Source: Ottowia thiooxydans DSM 14619
GTDB lineage: Bacteria; Pseudomonadota; Gammaproteobacteria; Burkholderiales; Burkholderiaceae_C
Assembly (NCBI RefSeq): GCF_000422885.1
Contig: NZ_AUGX01000001.1
Location: forward strand, 187,238 to 251,237
DNA: 64,000 nt
Reading direction: 5' to 3'
Below are positions 57,544-64,000 of this stretch, piece after piece (position 1 is the first letter of the stretch; each line of letters starts with the position of its first letter). Position numbers and translations under genes: made by a program. The notes beneath the pieces were generated by a model that did no database searches, was not told the origin of the DNA, and saw only the letters and a list, made by a program, of their open reading frames with translations.

Positions 57544-58830
57544 ATGATGAATGCTTTAAGGTTTTTGCGCATCTTCCGGGTGCTGATCGTTGTTTGCGGC
57601 TCCATGATGGCCGGGATGTCTCCCCCCGCCGTTTGGGCTAACGATACGCAGGCTGCATCGTCCCCAAATCCCGAGCGCCTGCTTTCCGGCGAACGGCGTG
57701 GTCCGAGTCCAGTTGGCACGTTTGAGGCGCTGTGGGTCAATGAGGGCATTGACGATCCAAGCACCTTGATATCGGGTGATGCCCGCAAGCTGATGGTTCA
57801 GGTTTGGTATCCCGCAACTGCTCCAGAAAATCCGCGCAGAGCGCCTTACGCGATCAGTCCCCAGCTTTATGCTCCTGAGCACTGGGTGCACAAGCTGGCG
57901 CATGTGCGAACGCAAGCTTTTCTGGAGGCCCCGCTGGTTGGTGGCACTGAACGTTTACCGGTTTTGATCTACAACCACGGAGGTGCTCATACGCATTTCA
58001 GCGCGACTTTTCAGACAGAGTTTCTCGCCAGCCACGGCTACGTCGTGGTGTCCATTGGGCACTCTGGTGCCAACGCCATTCGCCGCTTTCCCGATGGATC
58101 ATCGTATGTGAATGACGGCAAGAAATGGGCTGGCAGAGTGCCAGAAGGCGAAACGCTCTCTCGCCGAGAGCAGCTTGAAAAAATGTTGGCTACGGCCGAT
58201 GTCAGCCTGTACGTGAACGACATCAGCTTTGTGCTTGATCGTTTGACTCAGCTCGACAAAGACCCTGGCAGCCGTTTTCACGGTCGCCTGGATCTTGACC
58301 GAGTGGGTTCTTTGGGCTGGTCGCTTGGTGGCTTCACTTCCCTGCAAGCCTCTCGGGATGAACGCCGTATCAAGGCTGCGGCAAACCTTGACGGTTGGCC
58401 GCACGGGTTGCTGGGTCCGAAGGGCGTGGTCACTTTGGGCAGCAATCGGCCGGTTCTTCTGATGTTTGCCGGAGAAAGGCAAGTATCGCAAGGGAAGGGC
58501 ACGAACGTCGAAGCGGACGCCGCCCGAGTCGAGATGAGCCATGCGGCCAACTTGCATTATTGGACCATGCTGCAAAGAAGCACCGCAGACTGGTATCACA
58601 TCACCATTGACCGCACTGATCACGGCAGCTTTTCCGACACCAGCCTATTCAAGCCGCACGATCCGCACATGCTGAATCCGCGCACGGCACACGGCATCAT
58701 CAATGCCTACGTGCTGGAGTTTCTCGATCAGTACGTCAAGGGCAAAGCGGGTGATGCCCCGCTGTTGACGGGCAAGATGACCTACCCGGAGGCCGCTGTG
58801 TTGCGGCGAAAGCCGGCCAAAGCTCCGTAA
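57544..58830 (+). CDS. Exported alpha/beta hydrolase (dienelactone/PAF-AH-like)
   Basis: The ~428-residue protein has a signal-like N-terminus (LRFLRIFRVLIVVCGSMMAGMSPPAVWA). The core shows RKLMVQVWYPATAPENPRRAPYA, LPVLIYNHGGAHTHFSATFQTEFLASHGYVVVSIGHSG, the nucleophile elbow SLGWSLGGFTSLQ, and a late DRTDHGSFSDTS with the histidine. This is the plasma-PAF-acetylhydrolase/dienelactone hydrolase-like group. Its substrate is likely an ester in the periplasm. The start is ATG 57544 or 57547. It is on the same strand 27 bp after the OsmC-YcaO gene, but no functional link is evident. Confidence 0.8.
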   Translation: MMNALRFLRIFRVLIVVCGSMMAGMSPPAVWANDTQAASSPNPERLLSGERRGPSPVGTFEALWVNEGIDDPSTLISGDARKLMVQVWYPATAPENPRRAPYAISPQLYAPEHWVHKLAHVRTQAFLEAPLVGGTERLPVLIYNHGGAHTHFSATFQTEFLASHGYVVVSIGHSGANAIRRFPDGSSYVNDGKKWAGRVPEGETLSRREQLEKMLATADVSLYVNDISFVLDRLTQLDKDPGSRFHGRLDLDRVGSLGWSLGGFTSLQASRDERRIKAAANLDGWPHGLLGPKGVVTLGSNRPVLLMFAGERQVSQGKGTNVEADAARVEMSHAANLHYWTMLQRSTADWYHITIDRTDHGSFSDTSLFKPHDPHMLNPRTAHGIINAYVLEFLDQYVKGKAGDAPLLTGKMTYPEAAVLRRKPAKAP

Positions 58831-58952
58831 CTCTGCCAATAAACCCAAATCAAAGCCCGGCCTGCCAAGGCGCATTAGGTTTGAGCTTGGTGTTGTGAGA
58901 GGGGCCGCCGCGGGGGGGCCGCTCATCTGAAGCTTCTAGCTCCTCGGTCCAA

Positions 58953-59930
58953 TCAGTTCACGTTGATGTTGCGCTGTTTGACTACAGCACTCCACTTCGC
59001 CATTTCCTTTTGAATCAACTCGGAAAACTGTGCTGTGGAAATTCCTGAGCCGCCAACAAACCCATCGTTTTTCATGCGCTCCTGGACTGCGGGGGCATTC
59101 AGTGCGGCAACCACCTCAGCGCGCAAGCGATCAACCACCGCTTTTGGTGTGCCAGCAGGTGCAAACAGTCCAAACCATGTGTTGGCTTCGAAGCCCGGCA
59201 AGGTCTGGTTTATCAATGGAACGTTGGGCAGGGAATCGATTGGCGTTGTGCCGCCAAGGCCCAGCGCTTTGAGCTTGCCGGCCTTGATCATTGCTAGGTA
59301 GGTTGGCGTGGTACCGAATGACAGCATGACGTTCCCGGCCACCAGGTCGTTGTTGCCGACGCCCGCTCCCTTATAGGGAATTAGCTGGAGGTCGATGTTT
59401 GCGGCTTGTTCAAGCAGTGCCGCCGCCAAATGGGACATCTGGCCTCCTGAGATAGCCACAGGGATGGTTCCTGGCTTTTGCTTGGCCAAATCAATCAGTT
59501 CCTTCACATTGTTCGCCGGCAGCGAAGGGTGAGCCACCAACAGGTTGGGAGAGCTGGCAAGGATGGTCACAGGAACAAAGTCTTTCACCGGATCGAATGG
59601 AACTTTGTATATCGAGGGGTTGATGACAAAGCCGTTGTTGATCATCAACAAGGTGTAGCCGTCTGGTGAGGCTTTGGCAACCGCTTCGCTGCCGATCAGG
59701 CCGCCAGCGCCAGGGCGGTTATCAACGACGATAGAAGTCTTCATTGATTGCGACATCTGATGGGCCACTGTGCGGGCTATCGCATCAGAGCCGCCGCCTG
59801 GGGGTACCGGCACGATGAGACGAATGGGCTTGCTGGGGTACTGGTCTGTTTGCGCATGCGCGGCAAAACTTACCAGTGATAGGGCTGCGGCCACAGCGGT
59901 GAACGCTCTACGGATCAAGGGGCGGGTCAT
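58953..59930 (-). CDS. Bug-family solute-binding protein
   Basis: The 325-residue receptor has a signal peptide (RRAFTAVAAALSLVSFAAHAQ) and the motifs QYPSKPIRLIVPVPPGGGSDAIARTVAHQM, IVVDNRPGAGGLIGSEAVAKASPDGYTLLM and IPVAISGGQMSHLAAALLEQA. It probably binds a carboxylate for TTT-type uptake. It lies 34 bp after an aconitase gene on the same strand, likely in one operon with it. In this setting, a tricarboxylate such as citrate, cis-aconitate or a related acid is a fair guess as ligand. A membrane transporter pair is not encoded here. Confidence 0.88.
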   Translation of the reverse strand: MTRPLIRRAFTAVAAALSLVSFAAHAQTDQYPSKPIRLIVPVPPGGGSDAIARTVAHQMSQSMKTSIVVDNRPGAGGLIGSEAVAKASPDGYTLLMINNGFVINPSIYKVPFDPVKDFVPVTILASSPNLLVAHPSLPANNVKELIDLAKQKPGTIPVAISGGQMSHLAAALLEQAANIDLQLIPYKGAGVGNNDLVAGNVMLSFGTTPTYLAMIKAGKLKALGLGGTTPIDSLPNVPLINQTLPGFEANTWFGLFAPAGTPKAVVDRLRAEVVAALNAPAVQERMKNDGFVGGSGISTAQFSELIQKEMAKWSAVVKQRNINVN

Positions 59931-59964
59931 TGTTGTCTCCTGTTGGTATAGGTGCTAGATGAGA

Positions 59965-62739
59965 TCAGCGTTGCTGTCGTGAGAACATTTGTCGCAGCAC
60001 GTAGGGTGTGATGCCTCCGTGCAGGTAGTACGAAACCTCAATGGGGGTGTCCAGACGAAGCACCAGCGGAGCAGAGGCTGTTCGGCCGTCTTCGTATCGG
60101 ATGTTAAGCAGCGCGGCTTGGCGCGGGCTCAGGCTTTCCAAGCCAAGCAGGTCAAATGTCTCGTTGCCGGTCAGCCCGAGGGATTCGGCGCTGTGCCCTT
60201 CTGCGAACTCCAACGGCATCACGCCCATCAACACCAGGTTCAGCCGATGGATACGTTCAAAGCTGCTCACAATGACGGCTGCTACGTGCAGCAGTTTGGT
60301 GCCCTTGGCTGCCCAATCTCGCGCAGACCCGGTGCCATATTCCTGGCCGCCAAACACGAACGCTGGAGTACCACTCTCGTGGTAGGCCATCGCGGCGTCA
60401 AAGATGGAGGTCACGGAGCGCGTTGGTTGCAGCACCGTGTAGCCGCCTTCCTGGAACGATCCATCAGCCCGTCGCGGTACGACCAGGTTCTTTATGCGAG
60501 CGTGGGCGAACGTCCCCCGAATCATGACCTCATGATTGCCTCTGCGCGCTCCGTATCCGTTGAAATCATGCTGCGTGATTCCCAGGGATTGCAGGTAAGT
60601 GCCCGCTGCTGAAGCGGAAGGGATTGAGCCCGCCGGACTGATATGGTCCGTGGTCAGCGAATGACCAAAGATGCCGAGTGCGCGCGCACCGGCAAGTGGT
60701 GCACGCTTGGGAGGTTCGGTATCGAAGTCATCGAAGAATGGTGGTCGTACGATGTAGTGGGATTCTGGCCATTGGTAAATGTCCCCCTCGGGAGCTTTAA
60801 TGTCAGCCCATGGCCCAACCTTCTCGGCAGTGAGTGTGTAGGCGTCGAGGAACATCTCCGGTGAGACCATTGAGCGAATCACCCGGTCAATCTCCTCGTC
60901 GCTGGGCCAAAGCTCGCGCAAATACACAGGTTTACCAGTGGGCGAGTGCGCAACCGGCTGAGTGGTCAGGTCGATGTCCATGCGCCCGGCAAGTGCGAAC
61001 GCAACAACCAGAGGAGGTGAAGCCAAATAGTTGGCTCGAATACTTGCGTGGATACGGCCTTCAAAATTCCGATTTCCGGAGAGAACAGAGCACGCGACGA
61101 TGTCGTTATCTGCGACAAACGTCTCGATTGACGCAGGCAGGGGGCCCGAGTTTCCAATGCAGGTCGTGCATCCATAAGCAACCACAGCGAAACCCAGTTT
61201 CTCCAACGATGCAAGAAGCTTGGCCTTCTCCAGTAGCGCTGTGACGACCCGCGATCCCGGAGCCATTGACGTCTTGACATGCTTGGGAACATTCAAGCCG
61301 AGTGAGGTTGCATTTCGGGCGAGCAAACCTGCGGCCACCATCACTGTCAGGTTGGATGTGTTGGTGCAGGAGGTGATTGCCGCGAGCAGCAGATCTCCAT
61401 GATGAAGTTCGGGTGCCCCATCGGGCAATATCCTCGATGAGCTCGCCGATTCCACCCAGCCTTTGGGGCGGTTACCGGCGGGGAGGGGGTTAAGTTCTTG
61501 CAAAAATGCAGCGAACCCTTCTGGCAACCTGCTCAGCTCGATCCGGTCCTGGGGGCGGCGAGGACCTGCAACGCTGGGCACGACCGCGCTCAAGTCGATA
61601 CGCACTACCCGTGTGTAGTCGATCTGTTCGGCGGACGGAATACCGAGCAAGCCTTGTTGCATCAAGTAGGCCTGCACATGTTCAGTAGCGCGCCCGGTGT
61701 CCGCGTAGTAGCTAAGGGTTTTTTCGTCCGGGGGAAAGAAGCCTATGAATGCACCGTACTCTGGCGCCATGTTGGCGATGGTGGCACGTGTAGGCACTGA
61801 CAGCCCAGCGGCTCCCTTTCCAATGAATTCGACGAAGTCACCAACCACTTTCTCCTTGCGAAGCCTCTCGGTGATCGCCAGGACCGCATCGGTGGATGTG
61901 ACTCCAGGGCGCAACTCGCCGCAGAGCTCCACGCCGACCACGTTGGGTGTCAGCAGGAAGATGGGTTGGCCGAGCATGCCTGCTTCGGCCTCAATACCGC
62001 CGACGCCCCAGCCCAGGATGCCCAGGCCGTTGATCATGGTGGTGTGTGAGTCGGGGCAGACGACGGAGTCAGGGTGATAGATGCCATTGGTGCAAGAGAC
62101 TCCTGTGGCGAGACGTTCCAGGTTGACTTGATGGCAGATGCCAATTCCTGGCGCGACCACGTTGACTCCGCGAAACGCACGCTCGCCCCACTTCAAGAAC
62201 ATGAAGCGCTCGGCATTGCGCTCGAATTCAGTGGACATGTTGAGTGCCAGCGCCTGCTTGTTGCCCTGGTGATCAACTTGCACCGAATGGTCTACGACCA
62301 GGTCCACAGGAACCTGCGGCTCTATAAGCGAGGCAGGCCAACCGTTGGCCTGAGCGGTATCCCGCATGGCTGCCAAATCTGCGATCAACGGAACGCCGTT
62401 GAGATCCTGCAACAAGATCCTTGCCGGGACAAACGGTAGCTCTTGGGTTCGCGCGCCAGTGGGTGTCCAGCCACACAACGCACGGACATGCTCGGGAAGC
62501 ACACGAATGCCGTCGCAGTGGCGTAGCATGGTCTCAAGCAGCATTCGAAGTGACACCGGCAAGCGTTCAATATGGCCCAGCCCCTGGTCCTGAAGCGCTG
62601 CCAGGAGATGCATCTGACCTCCGGGCTCGGTTCCGGGGACCGAGAGCGGCCGAAGTGTGTTGAACGGGTCTACGAGCCGTTCGAGAGGACTCGTGGGTAG
62701 TTTTTGTTGGGTAGTCACACTACGAGAATAGTCCTCCAC
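59965..62739 (-). CDS. acnA: AcnA-type aconitate hydratase
   Basis: The 924-residue protein has the full AcnA layout. Iron-sulfur ligands appear in VVCPDSHTTMINGLGILGWGVGGIEAEAG (with CPDSHT), ITSCTNTSNLTVMVAAGLLA and YGCTTCIGNSGPL. The swivel domain ends with FVFGGQEYGTGSARDWAAKGTKLLHVAAVIVSSFERIHRLNLVLMGVMPLEF. It interconverts citrate and isocitrate or uses a related tricarboxylate. Because it sits with a Bug receptor and LysR genes, it may be a catabolic paralogue instead of the housekeeping enzyme. A minor difference at the N-terminus supports divergence. Start ATG 62739. Confidence 0.9.
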   Translation of the reverse strand: MEDYSRSVTTQQKLPTSPLERLVDPFNTLRPLSVPGTEPGGQMHLLAALQDQGLGHIERLPVSLRMLLETMLRHCDGIRVLPEHVRALCGWTPTGARTQELPFVPARILLQDLNGVPLIADLAAMRDTAQANGWPASLIEPQVPVDLVVDHSVQVDHQGNKQALALNMSTEFERNAERFMFLKWGERAFRGVNVVAPGIGICHQVNLERLATGVSCTNGIYHPDSVVCPDSHTTMINGLGILGWGVGGIEAEAGMLGQPIFLLTPNVVGVELCGELRPGVTSTDAVLAITERLRKEKVVGDFVEFIGKGAAGLSVPTRATIANMAPEYGAFIGFFPPDEKTLSYYADTGRATEHVQAYLMQQGLLGIPSAEQIDYTRVVRIDLSAVVPSVAGPRRPQDRIELSRLPEGFAAFLQELNPLPAGNRPKGWVESASSSRILPDGAPELHHGDLLLAAITSCTNTSNLTVMVAAGLLARNATSLGLNVPKHVKTSMAPGSRVVTALLEKAKLLASLEKLGFAVVAYGCTTCIGNSGPLPASIETFVADNDIVACSVLSGNRNFEGRIHASIRANYLASPPLVVAFALAGRMDIDLTTQPVAHSPTGKPVYLRELWPSDEEIDRVIRSMVSPEMFLDAYTLTAEKVGPWADIKAPEGDIYQWPESHYIVRPPFFDDFDTEPPKRAPLAGARALGIFGHSLTTDHISPAGSIPSASAAGTYLQSLGITQHDFNGYGARRGNHEVMIRGTFAHARIKNLVVPRRADGSFQEGGYTVLQPTRSVTSIFDAAMAYHESGTPAFVFGGQEYGTGSARDWAAKGTKLLHVAAVIVSSFERIHRLNLVLMGVMPLEFAEGHSAESLGLTGNETFDLLGLESLSPRQAALLNIRYEDGRTASAPLVLRLDTPIEVSYYLHGGITPYVLRQMFSRQQR

Positions 62740-62794
62740 TCAAAGGAAATCTATTACGAATATTTGGGGTGATACTAAAGAAAAATTATGGATT

Positions 62795-63676
62795 TCAGCG
62801 TTTGGTCAGCTTTCTCAGCTCCACCAAAAAGTCCTCTGTGGCGCGCGATCGCACCTGACCGTAGGGCGTCACGGCAACCACCACGAGTTGCTGCTTCGGA
62901 CGCAGGGGGCGCGCAACCAGTCCGGCCGGGCGCATGGCAGCAAAGTAAAACGGCTCGACAATCCCAATGCCGGCGCCGCACTGCACCAATCGAATAGCGG
63001 TTAGCGTCTGCCCAACCTGCACGCCGATGTTGGGTACATGGCCCGAGCCGGAAAAGAGACGGTCTACCTTGCCGCGCAGGTTGTCCTGCGGGTCGTAGGT
63101 AACCAAGGATTCATGGGCCAAATCGGCAGGTGAAATCGTCTTTTTGCTTGCGAGGGGGTGCGCTTCAGGGAGCACACACATGAGCTCACCGGTAGTCACC
63201 TGTTCCACTTCTACCCCGTCGTGAGCCACCGGGCCATAGCAGACACCCACATCGAACTCGCGCGCAGCTACTCGGGCAATGAGTTCTGGAGTTTGGAGGG
63301 CTTGAAGCGTCACACAGACTTCAGGGCTTGCGCTTCGAATATGTGCGATGGCGTTCACCAGATGGCCCGTAGCCAGTGCCAATGTGCCTGCAACGGCAAG
63401 TTCGCCGCTTCGACCAGACGCCAGCGCCTTCGCGCGACGCGTGACGTGCTCGACACCGAGAAACACGGCGCGGATATCGGGAAACAAGCGCTCCACCTCA
63501 GGTGTGGGTTTCAGGCGTCCTCCAGCTCTTACGAACAGCGCGACGCCGAGCTGCGCTTCGCAATGCTGAAGTATGGTGCTGACCGAAGGCTGGGACACGT
63601 GCAGCAGCCTGGCTGCTTGCGTGATGGATCCCGTCTGGAGGATCGCGTGGAGAACTTCAAGTTGTCGGAGCTTCAT
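62795..63676 (-). CDS. LysR-family regulator
   Basis: The 293-residue protein starts MKLRQLEVLHAILQTGSITQ, followed by AARLLHVSQPSVSTILQHCEAQLGVALFVRAGGRLKPTPEVERLF, the LysR HTH. The effector domain includes SGELAVAGTLALATGHLVNAIAHIRSASPEVCVTLQALQTPELIARVAAREFDVGVCYG. It is upstream of acnA on the same strand with 55 bp between, and may regulate the acnA-bug unit. Family length and order are normal. The inducer is unknown; a tricarboxylate would fit the neighbours. Confidence 0.9.
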   Translation of the reverse strand: MKLRQLEVLHAILQTGSITQAARLLHVSQPSVSTILQHCEAQLGVALFVRAGGRLKPTPEVERLFPDIRAVFLGVEHVTRRAKALASGRSGELAVAGTLALATGHLVNAIAHIRSASPEVCVTLQALQTPELIARVAAREFDVGVCYGPVAHDGVEVEQVTTGELMCVLPEAHPLASKKTISPADLAHESLVTYDPQDNLRGKVDRLFSGSGHVPNIGVQVGQTLTAIRLVQCGAGIGIVEPFYFAAMRPAGLVARPLRPKQQLVVVAVTPYGQVRSRATEDFLVELRKLTKR

Positions 63677-63719
63677 AAGTTGCGGTTAGTTCGAGGATGA
63701 GGCCAAAACACTGAACGCT

Positions 63720-64000
63720 TCATGAAATCTCGTCTTGTTTGTTGAACAACTCGTGCATCGTTTCGCGAAACCATTTGCTCGCCGCATCATCGTGGAAGCG
63801 CTTATGCCAGTGCTGCCGTAAGCGAAACGTCGGTGACTTGAACGGCAGTGGATGTACTTCCAAGTCCTGCGACTTGTGGAAGAGCTGAACCACTTCCCGG
63901 GGCACGATAGCAATAAGGTCGGTTTGCGAAACAATCTCAAGAAGGCTCATGAAGCGCGAGACCTTGAGCGGAACGTAACGCTCAAGCTTGCGTTCCGCCA
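63720..64000 (-). CDS. LysR-family regulator, C-terminal part (runs off the window)
   Basis: The reverse frame enters at the window edge with AERKLERYVPLKVSRFMSLLEIVSQTDLIAIVPREVVQLFHKSQDLEVHPLPFKSPTFRLRQHWHKRFHDDAASKWFRETMHELF and stops at 63720. The pattern VPREVV...HPLPF...LRQHWHKRFHDDAASKWFRE is the end of a LysR effector domain (NodD/LinR type). The DNA-binding half is outside. It is on the same strand as the LysR gene at 62795, with 43 bp between. Two LysR genes in tandem suggest separate targets. Confidence 0.85.
   Translation of the reverse strand, partial: AERKLERYVPLKVSRFMSLLEIVSQTDLIAIVPREVVQLFHKSQDLEVHPLPFKSPTFRLRQHWHKRFHDDAASKWFRETMHELFNKQDEIS

Overview
The window looks like the chromosome of a beta-proteobacterium of the order Burkholderiales, most likely Comamonadaceae. 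The reasons are high GC, several Bug-type (tripartite tricarboxylate) solute-binding proteins, many LysR regulators, an OsmC-YcaO fusion gene and a Tn4371-family integrative element backbone. No rRNA, tRNA or CRISPR array was recognised, so the taxonomic statement is an inference from gene content.

Region 1 (1-4556) is a sulfur/persulfide cargo module. It holds a rhodanese fragment, two BigR-type ArsR regulators, a Tat-exported SQR-like flavoprotein with a DUF5368-like membrane partner, an AhpD-like CxxC protein and a DsrE-like protein. A persulfide dioxygenase gene and a SulP transporter gene are both truncated and fused tail to tail. Region 2 (4665-18649) is the replication, partition and DNA-processing part of a Tn4371-like ICE: relaxase with DUF3363, TraF peptidase, DUF2840, RHH protein, ParA, RepA with iterons, AlpA-like HTH, DUF2285, a frameshifted DUF2958, XRE regulator, DUF736, ParB-like protein, DUF932 and RadC. 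It carries noncoding hairpin repeats with a compensatory base change. Region 3 (19090-20626) is debris: an ATPase and a tyrosine integrase, each with an in-frame stop and a lost 3' end.

Region 4 (20873-31029) is an intact sulfide/persulfide module. One arm encodes BigR, two YeeE/YedE proteins, a DUF442 protein and SulP; the other starts with persulfide dioxygenase. The two arms diverge from a perfect 18-bp-arm palindrome that also contains two mirror-image sigma-70-like promoters. Downstream lie a frameshifted OsmC gene, TlpA, two methyltransferases, a Crp/Fnr regulator and a 1-Cys peroxiredoxin. Region 5 (31054-35238) is a sigma-54 activator divergent from a bd-type oxidase operon (cydAB plus DUF2474), with a well-formed -24/-12 promoter and three TTGGCAG repeats. 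Region 6 (35301-41277) is bounded by two identical 97-bp terminal-inverted-repeat elements. It carries a third sulfur cluster: SQR-like flavoprotein, DUF5368-like protein, a metallo-hydrolase with an altered metal motif, a truncated haemoglobin, a thioredoxin-fold protein, DsrE and rhodanese, followed by an IS66 remnant and a DUF2026-like gene. A P4-type integrase (41271-42614) follows.

Region 7 (43103-64000) reads as ordinary chromosome with aromatic/tricarboxylate catabolic flavour: a PnbB-like lyase, two LysR regulators, a PDR/VanB-type reductase without its oxygenase, cupins, an AraC regulator, Bug receptors, hydrolases, small secreted and membrane proteins, a COQ7-like diiron protein, OsmC-YcaO, an AcnA-type aconitase and two more LysR genes.

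Taken together, the mobile part seems to carry repeated, partly redundant equipment for oxidising sulfide, handling persulfide and exporting sulfur anions. A bd oxidase, a class generally tolerant of sulfide, sits beside it and could keep respiration running. The repeated pairing of an SQR-like flavoprotein with a DUF5368-like membrane protein, and the haemoglobin/altered-hydrolase operon, are the least explained parts.
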